This document shows positions 42,109 to 50,633 of a DNA stretch of 64,000 bases, piece after piece. Each line of letters opens with the position of its first letter. Within the stretch, counting starts at the first letter, position 1. This DNA comes from Phycisphaerae bacterium (GTDB lineage: Bacteria > Planctomycetota > Phycisphaerae > Phycisphaerales > SM1A02). The notes beneath the pieces were generated by a model that saw only the letters and a list, made by a program, of their open reading frames with translations, ran no database searches and had not been told where the DNA came from. Made by a program: the position numbers and the translations under genes. The stretch is from NCBI GenBank assembly GCA_016873315.1, contig VGXL01000003.1, positions 1 through 64,000 of the forward strand, read 5' to 3'.

Positions 42109-43564
42109 GCGCCGCGATGAACAGCCACGATGCTAGATAGAGCGTGGGCAGCAGGACCAAGCACGACCAGCCGAGGAATCCGAAGAAGCTTGGCATGCGC
42201 ACGCCCCGTTGCTCGGCGATCGCCTTGACCATGAAGTTTGGCCCATTGCCGATGTAGGTCATCGCACCCATGAGGACCGCGCCCAGGCTGACGGCGGTCA
42301 GCAATGGCTCAGAGACCTGGCCCAAGTCACCGACAGAAACCACGGGCGTGCCATCGATCGGGGTGGTCACCGCCGTCTGCAGGAACACGAGGTAGGTCGG
42401 CGCGTTGTCGAGGACTGCGCTCAGGCTGCCGGTCGCCCAGAAGTACTCCATCGGCGTGGTGATGCCGAGCTCCGCGCCCTTGGCATGCAACACCAAGAGC
42501 GGCACTTGCATCGTGACGAAGATCCCGATGAAGAGCGCGGCGACCTCGGCGATCGCGCCGAAGTCAAACTCATTCGCCTTGCGCACGGCATTTTTCGTGA
42601 AGGCCATGCTCAGTGCGCACAGACCGAGCATGAGCAGTTCGCGCAGATACAGGAAGGGCTTCCACTCGGTGCCGGGCAGGGGCCGACTCGGATCCACCGT
42701 GGCCACGACGAGCACAACCAAGAACAGCCAGAGGATGTTGAGGCGCCCGTCGATCGAGATTCGGCGCGGGGCGTGCTCGTCGCGCGAGATGTCCTGGCGC
42801 CGCTCGGCCTTCCATTCGTGACGATCCCAGAGGAAGTAGAGCGTCAGCAGGATGCCATTGACGAGCAACCACTCGCGCCAAAGCGAGAGCGTCCACAGGA
42901 ACGGCACGCCCTTGAGGTAGCCCAGGAAGAGCGGGGGATCGCCCAACGGCAGCAGGAGTCCGCCGCAGTTGCTGACGAGGAAGATGAAGAAGATCGCCGT
43001 ATGCGAGACTTTGTGACGCTCCTTGTTGACGGTGAGCAGGAAGCGGATCAGCACCATGCTCGCGCCAGTCGTGCCGATCGCGCTTGCGAGCACCGTGCCG
43101 ATCGCCAAGATCGCCGTGTTCGTCCCCGGGTGCGCCGGCAGATTGCCGCGGATCGCGATGCCCCCTGAAATCACATAGAGCGAGAAGAGCAGCACCATGA
43201 AGGGGATGTACTCATCGAGCACAGCGTGGCGGGTCAGGGTGGCCGCTTCATGCGCACCCATCGTGGCCGTGATCCACGCCAGCGTGGCCACGCCACAGGT
43301 TGCGGCGACCGCAAGCCGACTCACATTGCTGTGCCACCACCCAGCGATCGCAGGAATGAGCGGGAAGACCGCGATCGCCAAGAGCAGGATCGCGAACGGC
43401 GCGGCGCCCATGCCCCACGACGCCGGCAGGCTTGGTGTTCCATGCGCGCCGTCGTGGTGACCAAACATCCCAAAGACGAGTGCGGTCACGATCACCAGAC
43501 ACCCGACCACCGCGATGGTCCGGACCGTCATGGCAGATCCCCGGTGATGGGATGGGTGGCTCAT
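42104..43564 (-). CDS. NhaD/ArsB-type ion transporter (putative Na+/H+ antiporter)
   Basis: 486 residues with about 11-12 hydrophobic helices, of the ion-transporter superfamily. IGTTGASMVLIRFLL, SNCGGLLLPLGDPPLFLGYL and the C-terminal AMTYIGNGPNFMVKAIAE are conserved blocks of NhaD-like sodium:proton antiporters. Sodium export or citrate-type transport cannot be separated by sequence. The first 12 residues are His/Ser-rich, and an internal ATG at residue 12 is possible. TATCTT (43571-43576) ends 6 nt before the ATG at 43564. It is divergent from the NHL gene, whose box lies 27 bp away. Confidence 0.88.
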   Translation of the reverse strand: MSHPSHHRGSAMTVRTIAVVGCLVIVTALVFGMFGHHDGAHGTPSLPASWGMGAAPFAILLLAIAVFPLIPAIAGWWHSNVSRLAVAATCGVATLAWITATMGAHEAATLTRHAVLDEYIPFMVLLFSLYVISGGIAIRGNLPAHPGTNTAILAIGTVLASAIGTTGASMVLIRFLLTVNKERHKVSHTAIFFIFLVSNCGGLLLPLGDPPLFLGYLKGVPFLWTLSLWREWLLVNGILLTLYFLWDRHEWKAERRQDISRDEHAPRRISIDGRLNILWLFLVVLVVATVDPSRPLPGTEWKPFLYLRELLMLGLCALSMAFTKNAVRKANEFDFGAIAEVAALFIGIFVTMQVPLLVLHAKGAELGITTPMEYFWATGSLSAVLDNAPTYLVFLQTAVTTPIDGTPVVSVGDLGQVSEPLLTAVSLGAVLMGAMTYIGNGPNFMVKAIAEQRGVRMPSFFGFLGWSCLVLLPTLYLASWLFIAAP

Positions 43565-43614
43565 GTCGTGAAGATAGTCAGCGGCGAGACAAGCCTGCGC
43601 GCTACCCTTCCTTC

Positions 43615-45504
43615 ATGATCCTCGACTGCCCACAGCATGCCCAACCCGTGGCTCAGATCGAGGACCTTCGCGGCGCGTGCAGCGTGGCATTCGTCACCAG
43701 CACGCTCGCCCAATCGCTCGGACTTCCCGAGGGTGCTCAAGGCATGATCGTGCTCGAGTGCGAGCGCGGAGTGCTTCGTGCGGTCGGCGAGTCGGGCGTG
43801 GGTGCCGAGCTTCCGATGACTCCACCGCTCCGCGCTCCCGTCGCCGTTGCAGCTGATGACGAAGCGTTGTTGGTCGTCGAGCAAGCGCCGCCGCGCCTTC
43901 GCATCGTGCATGGTGCCGTGACGACCTACCTTGGCGATGCAGTCCTTCGGAAACCTGTCGCGGTTGCGGCACACGGAACGCTCATTGCGGTGGCCGACGC
44001 ATCGCTGCGACAGGTGGTGGTTTTCGATCTGGCTGCAACGGCCAATGCCGTTGTGGCTCGGGCCGATGGAGTCATGCCCGCAGGCGTGGCGTTCGACGCT
44101 GCGGGGCGTCTCTGGTGGACCGATTCGGCAGCACACCGCGTGCATCGTTGGGTGATCACGGATCCCGGACCGGGCGAGGCGTTCGGCGAGCGCGGTGCAT
44201 TTCCAGGCCAGTTCACGGAACCGACGGGAATCGTGTGCCGAGATGGATGCGTCTACATCTGCGATCACCTGAACCACCGCATCGCCGTGCTCGATGAATC
44301 CACTGGTCGCATGGCCGGGTGGTGGGGGATGCACGCGGTCATCCCGCGTCAAGGCAAGGGTCGCATTCACTATCCGGATGCTCTCGCGTTCACGCCCGAC
44401 GGCACGCGCGCGTTCGTCTGCGAAGGGTTCGAGGACCGCGTGCAGGTGCTTTCGCCGGGTGGACCTGCACCGATCAACGATGGGCTCTCGATTCCGCGCG
44501 AAGGCGTGAGCAGTCACTTTGGCCCCGACGCGAGTGCGCTCGGTCCGATCATGGCGATGATCGAGCCCGAAACGGGTTCGGTCATGATCTTCAACCTGAT
44601 GGGATCAACGCTGGCACCCGCGCACATCGCCACCTTTGGCGGCAGCGGCGCGTTGCCCGGGCGATATCCGTCGATCTCGTCAGTCTGCGCGTTGCCAGGC
44701 GAACGCGTTGCCGTGGTCGATCGATCGAACGCGCGTCTCGATGTCATCTCAGCATCGCCCGATCGCTCGAAGCCGGTCGCATTTGACCAGTTCCTCCCGC
44801 GACTGGTTGCGTCGACGGATCTCGTGGCCATGGCGCGGCCGATCGGCGGCAAGCACCCGCTGATCGTCGACCTTGCCTGGGATGGAGCGGAACTGCTCGC
44901 ACTCGATCCGGCGAATCGATGCGTCTGGCGATTCGATCGGCAGGGTGCGCCGGACCGCTACTCCACGGGTGAGCCCAAACGGACCGACTTGCCCGAGGGC
45001 ATGCGCGAACCGGTCCAACTCGCTGCATCGCACGGCGAGCTCGTCGTCGCTGACCGCGCAGGCGGCGCACTCTGGATTGGACAGTTGGATGGATCGTGGT
45101 CACGCATCACTGAACTCGGTCGCGACGACACGAGCGTGAAGTTGGTCCGCCCCTTCGGCGTGGCGATCGCCGAGGATGGCTCGCTCGCTGTCACGGAAGA
45201 GTCGACCGATGGGCTCCATATCGTGGCGTGGGGTCCAGAGCACAGCACGGAATTGGTCTCGTCCACGCAGGCGCGGGGGATCTTGGACCACCAGTTCTGG
45301 CTTCCTCAGGGCGTGACGGCATTTCGCGATGGCGTGCTCGTCGTGGATCGCGGCAATCATCGATTCCAAGCGTTTGGCACCGATGGCGCATGGCGCTTCA
45401 CCGGATCGCTGGGCAAGTTCTATACCCGCAAGCGCGAGCAGGTCCGGCAGAATGAGTTACCCGCAGTCGCACCAGCGCCCACGACGACCGGAGGAGACTC
45501 ATGA
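43615..45504 (+). CDS. NHL-repeat beta-propeller protein
   Basis: 629 residues of repeated beta-propeller blades with the NHL pattern, for example FTEPTGIVCRDGCVYICDHL, LVRPFGVAIAEDGSLAVTEE and FWLPQGVTAFRDGVLVVDRG. No signal peptide is evident (start MILDCPQHAQPVAQ), so it may be cytoplasmic or a long-range sensor domain without anchor. TACCCT (43603-43608) ends 6 nt before the ATG. The lipoprotein gene overlaps its stop by 4 nt, followed by the peroxidase, so the three form one operon. Confidence 0.85.
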   Translation: MILDCPQHAQPVAQIEDLRGACSVAFVTSTLAQSLGLPEGAQGMIVLECERGVLRAVGESGVGAELPMTPPLRAPVAVAADDEALLVVEQAPPRLRIVHGAVTTYLGDAVLRKPVAVAAHGTLIAVADASLRQVVVFDLAATANAVVARADGVMPAGVAFDAAGRLWWTDSAAHRVHRWVITDPGPGEAFGERGAFPGQFTEPTGIVCRDGCVYICDHLNHRIAVLDESTGRMAGWWGMHAVIPRQGKGRIHYPDALAFTPDGTRAFVCEGFEDRVQVLSPGGPAPINDGLSIPREGVSSHFGPDASALGPIMAMIEPETGSVMIFNLMGSTLAPAHIATFGGSGALPGRYPSISSVCALPGERVAVVDRSNARLDVISASPDRSKPVAFDQFLPRLVASTDLVAMARPIGGKHPLIVDLAWDGAELLALDPANRCVWRFDRQGAPDRYSTGEPKRTDLPEGMREPVQLAASHGELVVADRAGGALWIGQLDGSWSRITELGRDDTSVKLVRPFGVAIAEDGSLAVTEESTDGLHIVAWGPEHSTELVSSTQARGILDHQFWLPQGVTAFRDGVLVVDRGNHRFQAFGTDGAWRFTGSLGKFYTRKREQVRQNELPAVAPAPTTTGGDS

Positions 45505-45935
45505 CTCGTTCGCTGCGGAGCACCGTCCTGATCATGATCGGCGCAGCCGTCTTGGCATTCCAAGCATGCCTGCCGCAACCATCCGAGTCGATGTGGGTCC
45601 GCAAGGCCGTCACCAACGATGGTTTGCTCACGGTCTGGTGGCGCGTTGTGGGTGAGCGTGATGAGCTGCCAGAGAGCGATCCCTTCGACATCGAAGTTCG
45701 TGTTGATGATGCGAGCGGCGGACCTGCTGATGTCGCGCTCGAAATGGACGCCGAAATGCCGCACCACGGACATGGGATGAATGTTCGTCCAGTCGTTGAG
45801 CGCATTGGTCCCGGTCGGTTCCTCGTCAAGGGTGTGTTGCTCCACATGAGCGGGCGCTGGGAGATGGCATTCGATCTTGGGGACCCCGACGGTGTGCGGT
45901 GGCGGCGCGCGCAGTGCACCGTGGAGGCACCATGA
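45501..45935 (+). CDS. YtkA/FixH-like lipoprotein
   Basis: 144 residues. A lipoprotein signal ends at AFQAC (Cys 23). The mature domain resembles YtkA-like/FixH folds: a beta-sandwich with the Met/His-rich MPHHGHGMN and a conserved LHMSGRWEMAFDL. His/Met clusters suggest copper or redox-metal handling. It lies between the NHL gene and a di-haem peroxidase, each joined by a 4-nt ATGA overlap. Confidence 0.8.
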   Translation: MTRSLRSTVLIMIGAAVLAFQACLPQPSESMWVRKAVTNDGLLTVWWRVVGERDELPESDPFDIEVRVDDASGGPADVALEMDAEMPHHGHGMNVRPVVERIGPGRFLVKGVLLHMSGRWEMAFDLGDPDGVRWRRAQCTVEAP

Positions 45936-47491
45936 CCGCGCAACGCCGGCTTGGTCTCTTCACGCTGGCGGTGATGCTCGGCTTGGCGTGGTGGTCGTGG
46001 CGCAGCGTGCACAACGCCGGAGACAGCGGACGAGGGGGCGGTGTGCCGGAAGGCGCGACGGAAGGCGCGGCGGCACCACTCGACCTGCCCAAGCCGCTCG
46101 CCGTGCACACGCAGGCGCGAGCGCCCATCCAGCCTGATCCAACCAACCGACTCGCCGACGACGCGAACGCGGTCGCCCTTGGCGAACGCCTGTTTTTCGA
46201 CGAGTCGTTCTCGGCGAGCGGAACCGTGAGTTGCGCGACCTGCCACGATCCGCAGCGCGCCTTCACCGACGGTGTGCCCGTGGCTCAGGGTGAAGGCCTT
46301 GGCGGGCGCAACACGCCAACCGTCTTGGGCGCGGCCCGGCGTCGATGGTTCACCTGGGACGGTCGTGCTGACACGATCTGGTCGCAAGCAGCAGCGCCCA
46401 TCGAACACCCTGCCGAACACGGCTTCGACCGCACACGACTTGCGGTCACGATCCGGGATGATCCTGGCGTGCGCCGCCTCTGGGAGACCGCGGTCGGAGC
46501 GTTGCCCAAGGCGCTCGATGCCGTGCCTGTGGGGCTTGCTGCGCGACCGGCCGTTGCCGGGGAACGGCTCGATGCTGCGCCGGTCGCGAACTGGTCGGCG
46601 CTCGCGCCCGAGCAGCGAGCGGCGATCAATCTGGTGTTCAGCGTTTCGATGAAAGCGCTCGGCGCCTTCCAGCGAACGCTTGACATGCCGTTGTCGTCGT
46701 TCGATCGATGGGCCGACGCGGTCGGGCGCGGTCGCGTGTCCCTCGATGACCCTGAAGCGGGGGGGATCATCACGCCGGCGGCTCGGCGTGGTTGGTTGCT
46801 CTTTTCGGGCAAGGCAAACTGCATCCAATGCCATGGCGGCCGTGAGTTCACTGACGGCGAGTTCCACAATCTTGGGCTTCCGGGTCCCGATGGTCGGATA
46901 GGCGGCGACCCTGGGCGACGCAAGGCGATCGCACAACTGAAGTCCGATCCCTTCTCGAGCGCGGGCGAATTCAGCGACGACCGCGACGGAGCCGAAGCTC
47001 GTCTCGTCCGATCCCTCAAGGATGATCCGGAGACATGGGGACAGTTCCGCACGCCAAGCCTGCGGGGCGTGGCGCTCACCGCGCCGTACATGCACGATGG
47101 TCGCTTTGCCACGCTTGCCGAGGTGATCGCGTTCTACGACACGCTCGAAGGGGCGCTCGCACTCGATCACCATCGCGAGGCGGTCTTGCAGCCGCTCGGT
47201 CTGTCGAGCGAGGAACGGGCTGATCTGGAGGCGTTTCTCCACGCGCTCACACCCGAGACGATCCCAGGCGCCCCAGAGCCCGCCGGCACGCTCGAAGGCT
47301 CGCCCGAAGAGCCACCCAGAGTCCACGATCCCGTCGGCGCGCCCGCAAGTTCGCCCGAACGGTCGCCCCAAAGTTCGCCGCAGGTCCACGATTCTGCCCG
47401 GTCATCCCGTCGGGTCGTTTCCGAATTCCCCGATCCGGGCTATCTTCTCAGGACATTCGATCCGTCCACGAAGGAGAACCGATGCGCGTGA
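45932..47491 (+). CDS. di-haem cytochrome c peroxidase (CcpA/MauG family)
   Basis: 519 residues. An N-terminal anchor or signal (about 5-24) precedes the catalytic region with two haem sites, C101-A-T-C104-H105 and C297-I-Q-C300-H301. RNTPTVLGAARRRWFTWDGR and FRTPSLRGVALTAPYMHDGRFATLAEVIAFY are typical of the family, which reduces peroxide or oxidises partner proteins in the periplasm. The last 75 residues form a Pro/Ser/Glu-rich tail with imperfect VHD repeats not expected in this family. That tail's DNA also carries the promoter and ribosome binding site of the next gene. Confidence 0.9.
   Translation: MTAQRRLGLFTLAVMLGLAWWSWRSVHNAGDSGRGGGVPEGATEGAAAPLDLPKPLAVHTQARAPIQPDPTNRLADDANAVALGERLFFDESFSASGTVSCATCHDPQRAFTDGVPVAQGEGLGGRNTPTVLGAARRRWFTWDGRADTIWSQAAAPIEHPAEHGFDRTRLAVTIRDDPGVRRLWETAVGALPKALDAVPVGLAARPAVAGERLDAAPVANWSALAPEQRAAINLVFSVSMKALGAFQRTLDMPLSSFDRWADAVGRGRVSLDDPEAGGIITPAARRGWLLFSGKANCIQCHGGREFTDGEFHNLGLPGPDGRIGGDPGRRKAIAQLKSDPFSSAGEFSDDRDGAEARLVRSLKDDPETWGQFRTPSLRGVALTAPYMHDGRFATLAEVIAFYDTLEGALALDHHREAVLQPLGLSSEERADLEAFLHALTPETIPGAPEPAGTLEGSPEEPPRVHDPVGAPASSPERSPQSSPQVHDSARSSRRVVSEFPDPGYLLRTFDPSTKENRCA
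47418..47446 (+). promoter_or_regulatory. promoter and leader of the choice-of-anchor-B gene
   Basis: TATCTT at 47441-47446 is a good -10 with a weak -35 (TTTCCG, 47418-47423). The leader of about 29 nt has AAGGAG at 47471-47476, 5 nt before the ATG. This is a conventional led start, inside the 3' end of the peroxidase gene. Confidence 0.45.
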
Positions 47492-49725
47492 CCACGACCA
47501 CGACCCTTGTTGCATTGACCCTGCTGTCCGGCTTGGCGCTTTCGGCGCTCGCCCATGAAGACGATGGCAAGGTCCGCGACCGTGAGCCGGCCGTCATTGC
47601 TCCTGTATGGCGCGCGGCTGATGGCGGACTCGCAGCCGACAACTTCGCGGCGAGCGGCATCATGTTGAAGGCGTGGTTCCCGTTGGCGTCGATCGACCCC
47701 GGCGCGACGAGCGGCAACGACTGTTGGGGCTATGTCAGCCCGTCCGGTCGCGAGTACGCGATCATGTGCGTGAGCAACGGCACCGCTGTGTATGAAGTGA
47801 CCAACCCCGCCGCGCCGGTAAAGGTCGGCTTCATTCCCGGTGCGCAGAGCCTTTGGCGCGACGCGAAGGTCTTCGGCAATCGCGCATACGTCGTGACCGA
47901 AGGTGGCGTGGGCATCCAGACGATCAGCCTTGCGAACGTGGACAGCGGCTCGATCTCTCTGGAGAGCACGGTCACCAGTGGTTCGGGCGGCTTGGCGACC
48001 CACAATGTCGCCATCAACACGCAGAGTGGTTACCTCTATCGCTGTGGCGGCGGGTCGAGCGGCCTTCGCTTCTACAACCTGAATGTGACGCCGGGCACGC
48101 CCCAGTATGTGGGCGAGTGGGCTGCGTACTACGTGCACGATGCGCAGATCGTGAACTTCACGAGCGGCACCTATGCAGGCAAGGAAATCGCATTCTGCTG
48201 CGCCGGACTCAACGGCGGCAACGTCGAGACCGGCCTGTATGTCGTCGATGTGACCAACAAGTCCGCACCCGTGCTCATGAGCCGGATCCTGTATCCAAAC
48301 GCTCGCTACAGCCATCAAGGGTGGTTGACGGAGGACCGCAAGTACTTCTTGCTTGGGGACGAACTCGACGAAGGCGCCAGCCAGCCGCTGACGACCACGT
48401 ATGTGATTGACGTGCAGAACTTGACATCGCTGGTCTACAAGGGCCAGTTCAACAACAGCACGCCGGCGATCACGCACAACTGCTACACGCACCAAGGCAA
48501 GATGTTCGCCGCGAACTACCGCAGCGGCTTGCGCGTGTTTGATGTCAGCAACGCCGGCACGCCGTCGAGCGTGACCGAAATCGCGTACTTCGATACCTAT
48601 CCGGGCTCGGATGCGGCGCAGTTCAATGGCTTGTGGTCGTGCTATCCGTACTTCCCCAGCGGCACGATCATCGGCAGCGACCTTGAGCGCGGGATGTTTG
48701 TCCTGCGTCTGGGCGAACCGGCGGTTCAGCTTTCGTTCCCAGGCGGCGCGCCAACGATGGTGTCGCCAGCGGGTCAGACCGTCACGTTCGATGCTGTCGT
48801 GCAACCCGGCGTCACCGTGTCCAACAAGCGCTTCCTGTACAACACTCCGACGGGTACGCAAGGCTTGGCGCTGACTCAGGTGGACGCCGACACGTACTCC
48901 GTGTCCTTGCCGCCGGTCGCCTGCGGCGACGCGGTCGGCTTCGCAGTCGAGTTCACGACCCCGACCGAGGTCTTCCGCCTTCCTTCCACCGGGTTCTTGC
49001 CTGCGACTGCGGCCTTCGGCGAGGCGACCGGATTCGTCGATGCGATGGAAATCAACCAAGGTTGGACGGTCGGTGGCACGGGCGACGCGGCCACCGCGGG
49101 CGTGTGGGTCCGAGTGGATCCGGTCGGCACCGCCGCGCAACCCGAAGATGACCACACACCCACTGGCGTGAACTGCTGGATCACCGGCAACGGTTCCGTC
49201 GGCGGTTCGGTCGGTGCTGCCGACCTCGACGGCGGCCAGACCACGCTGACCTCTCCGGTGTTTGACGCCACGGTCGTCAACATGCCGAGCATCAGCTACT
49301 GGCGGTGGTACTCGAACAACGCAGGCTCGGCTCCCAATGAGGACAGCATGCCGGTCGAGATCTCCAACAACGGCGGCACGACATGGACGCAGTTGGAGTT
49401 GGTGACGGAGAACGCGGGCATGTGGGTCCAGAAGACCTTCCGCATTTCGGATCTGCTGACGCCAACATCGACCATGCGGATTCGCTTCCGCCCCAGCGAT
49501 TTGCTGAACGGGTCGATCGTCGAGGCTGGCGTCGATGATGTCAGGCTGTTCGGACTCGATTGCACGCCGGCCCGCCCGGCCGATGTGAATGGCGACGGAG
49601 TCGTGGATGGAGCCGACTTGGGCATTCTCCTTGGCAACTGGGGCAACTCAGGCGCTGGCGATGTCGATGGCAACGGCCAAGTCGACGGCGCCGATCTTGG
49701 CATGCTCGTTGCCGATTGGGGTTGA
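47482..49725 (+). CDS. secreted choice-of-anchor-B protein with two dockerin-like repeats
   Basis: 747 residues. A signal peptide (1-24, cleaved near ALA-HED) leads to a beta-propeller of LVIVD-like blades (GLYVVDVTNKSAPVLMSRIL, GLRVFDVSNAGTPSSV), a jelly-roll region (about 520-690), and two copies of D-V-N/D-G-D/N-G-x-V-D-G-A-D-L-G (about 703-747), each a calcium-binding dockerin-type loop ending in WG. In Planctomycetota these end repeats are a common C-terminal module of exported proteins. It has its own promoter and terminator. Confidence 0.9.
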   Translation: MRVTTTTTLVALTLLSGLALSALAHEDDGKVRDREPAVIAPVWRAADGGLAADNFAASGIMLKAWFPLASIDPGATSGNDCWGYVSPSGREYAIMCVSNGTAVYEVTNPAAPVKVGFIPGAQSLWRDAKVFGNRAYVVTEGGVGIQTISLANVDSGSISLESTVTSGSGGLATHNVAINTQSGYLYRCGGGSSGLRFYNLNVTPGTPQYVGEWAAYYVHDAQIVNFTSGTYAGKEIAFCCAGLNGGNVETGLYVVDVTNKSAPVLMSRILYPNARYSHQGWLTEDRKYFLLGDELDEGASQPLTTTYVIDVQNLTSLVYKGQFNNSTPAITHNCYTHQGKMFAANYRSGLRVFDVSNAGTPSSVTEIAYFDTYPGSDAAQFNGLWSCYPYFPSGTIIGSDLERGMFVLRLGEPAVQLSFPGGAPTMVSPAGQTVTFDAVVQPGVTVSNKRFLYNTPTGTQGLALTQVDADTYSVSLPPVACGDAVGFAVEFTTPTEVFRLPSTGFLPATAAFGEATGFVDAMEINQGWTVGGTGDAATAGVWVRVDPVGTAAQPEDDHTPTGVNCWITGNGSVGGSVGAADLDGGQTTLTSPVFDATVVNMPSISYWRWYSNNAGSAPNEDSMPVEISNNGGTTWTQLELVTENAGMWVQKTFRISDLLTPTSTMRIRFRPSDLLNGSIVEAGVDDVRLFGLDCTPARPADVNGDGVVDGADLGILLGNWGNSGAGDVDGNGQVDGADLGMLVADWG

Positions 49726-49747
49726 ACACGGACCGAAGTCCGCGTTT
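49724..49747 (+). terminator. hairpin terminator after the choice-of-anchor-B gene
   Basis: CGGAC/GTCCG around a CGAA loop (49729-49742). After one mismatch it is extended by CAA/TTG-type pairs to a short T run (49745-49747). It begins inside the stop codon and precedes the TACACT box of the next gene. Confidence 0.55.
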
Positions 49748-49784
49748 GCGTGACACGGATCGTTCGCACGGACGACACCGGCTC

Positions 49785-49790
49785 TACACT
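49785..49790 (+). promoter_or_regulatory. TACACT -10 box of the sulfatase-modifying-fold gene
   Basis: TACACT ends 7 nt before ATG 49798. TTCGCA lies 16 bp upstream as a possible -35. The site directly follows a terminator, which supports a real promoter. Confidence 0.5.
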
Positions 49791-49797
49791 CGCGCGC

Positions 49798-50601
49798 ATG
49801 CGTCTCGCATCGCTTGCGTCATGTGTCCTTGCCGCGCTCGCCTGTGGAGCCGCTGTGGGGTCGCACTCGGCCGCTGGCGCGGATGACGCTGGCGCGAAGG
49901 GCGGCGCGCCCGAGACCCGCAAAGAACCGATCGCCGGAACGACTCTGGAGATTGAGTTCGTCAAAGTGCCCGGCAGCGCCGACGGCACAGTGAAGCCCCT
50001 GTGGGTCGCGCGCACCGAAACGCTCTGGGACTGGCAGGACATCTGCATCTACAAGCGCGATCAGAAGGATGGCACATCGGGCAATGCGGCGGCGGATGCC
50101 TGCACGCGGCCGACGAAGCCGTACACCGCTGCTGACCGAGGCTTTGGCCACGGCGGCTACCCGGCCGTCAGCATCAGCTTCAACAGCGCGAAGGCATTCT
50201 GCGAGTGGCTCAGCGCCAAGACCGGGCGTCGATACCGTCTTCCGACGATCGCTGAACGCCAGAGCCTGTGTGAACGCTCGGGGATCACTGCTGCGTCCAT
50301 GAAGGACCATGCCTGGACCTTCGAGAACGCCAAGGACGCTACGCGAAAGGCCGGATCGCTCAAGGCCGACGCGCTCGGGCTCTTCGATCTCTACGGCAAT
50401 GTGCGTGAGTGGTGCGTTGCGCCCGATGGCACAGGTGTGCTCATGGGCGGCGGCTTCGAAGATCCGGCCGCGTCGATCGCCTGCACTGCCGCGCTCGCCG
50501 ACCACGAGGACTGGAATGCCAGCGATCCACAGTTCCCTAGGAGCATCTGGTGGCTGGCCGACGGACCGTGGGCAGGCTTCCGCGTCGTGTGCGATGAGTG
50601 A
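49798..50601 (+). CDS. formylglycine-generating-enzyme-fold (SUMF1/FGE-sulfatase) exported protein
   Basis: 267 residues with a signal peptide (1-23). The FGE-sulfatase fold is shown by VSISFNSAKAFCEWLSAKTGRRYRLPTIAE, GLFDLYGNVREWCVAPDG, GGGFEDPAAS and the ending GFRVVCDE. The paired catalytic cysteines of true FGE (in the GGSFLCH/RCARR region) are not seen, so it is likely a binding or structural member rather than a sulfatase activator. The Gfo/Idh/MocA gene starts 32 nt after the stop. Confidence 0.85.
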   Translation: MRLASLASCVLAALACGAAVGSHSAAGADDAGAKGGAPETRKEPIAGTTLEIEFVKVPGSADGTVKPLWVARTETLWDWQDICIYKRDQKDGTSGNAAADACTRPTKPYTAADRGFGHGGYPAVSISFNSAKAFCEWLSAKTGRRYRLPTIAERQSLCERSGITAASMKDHAWTFENAKDATRKAGSLKADALGLFDLYGNVREWCVAPDGTGVLMGGGFEDPAASIACTAALADHEDWNASDPQFPRSIWWLADGPWAGFRVVCDE

Positions 50602-50633
50602 CCAACAGACCCCGATTCACCAAGGAGCAGGCC

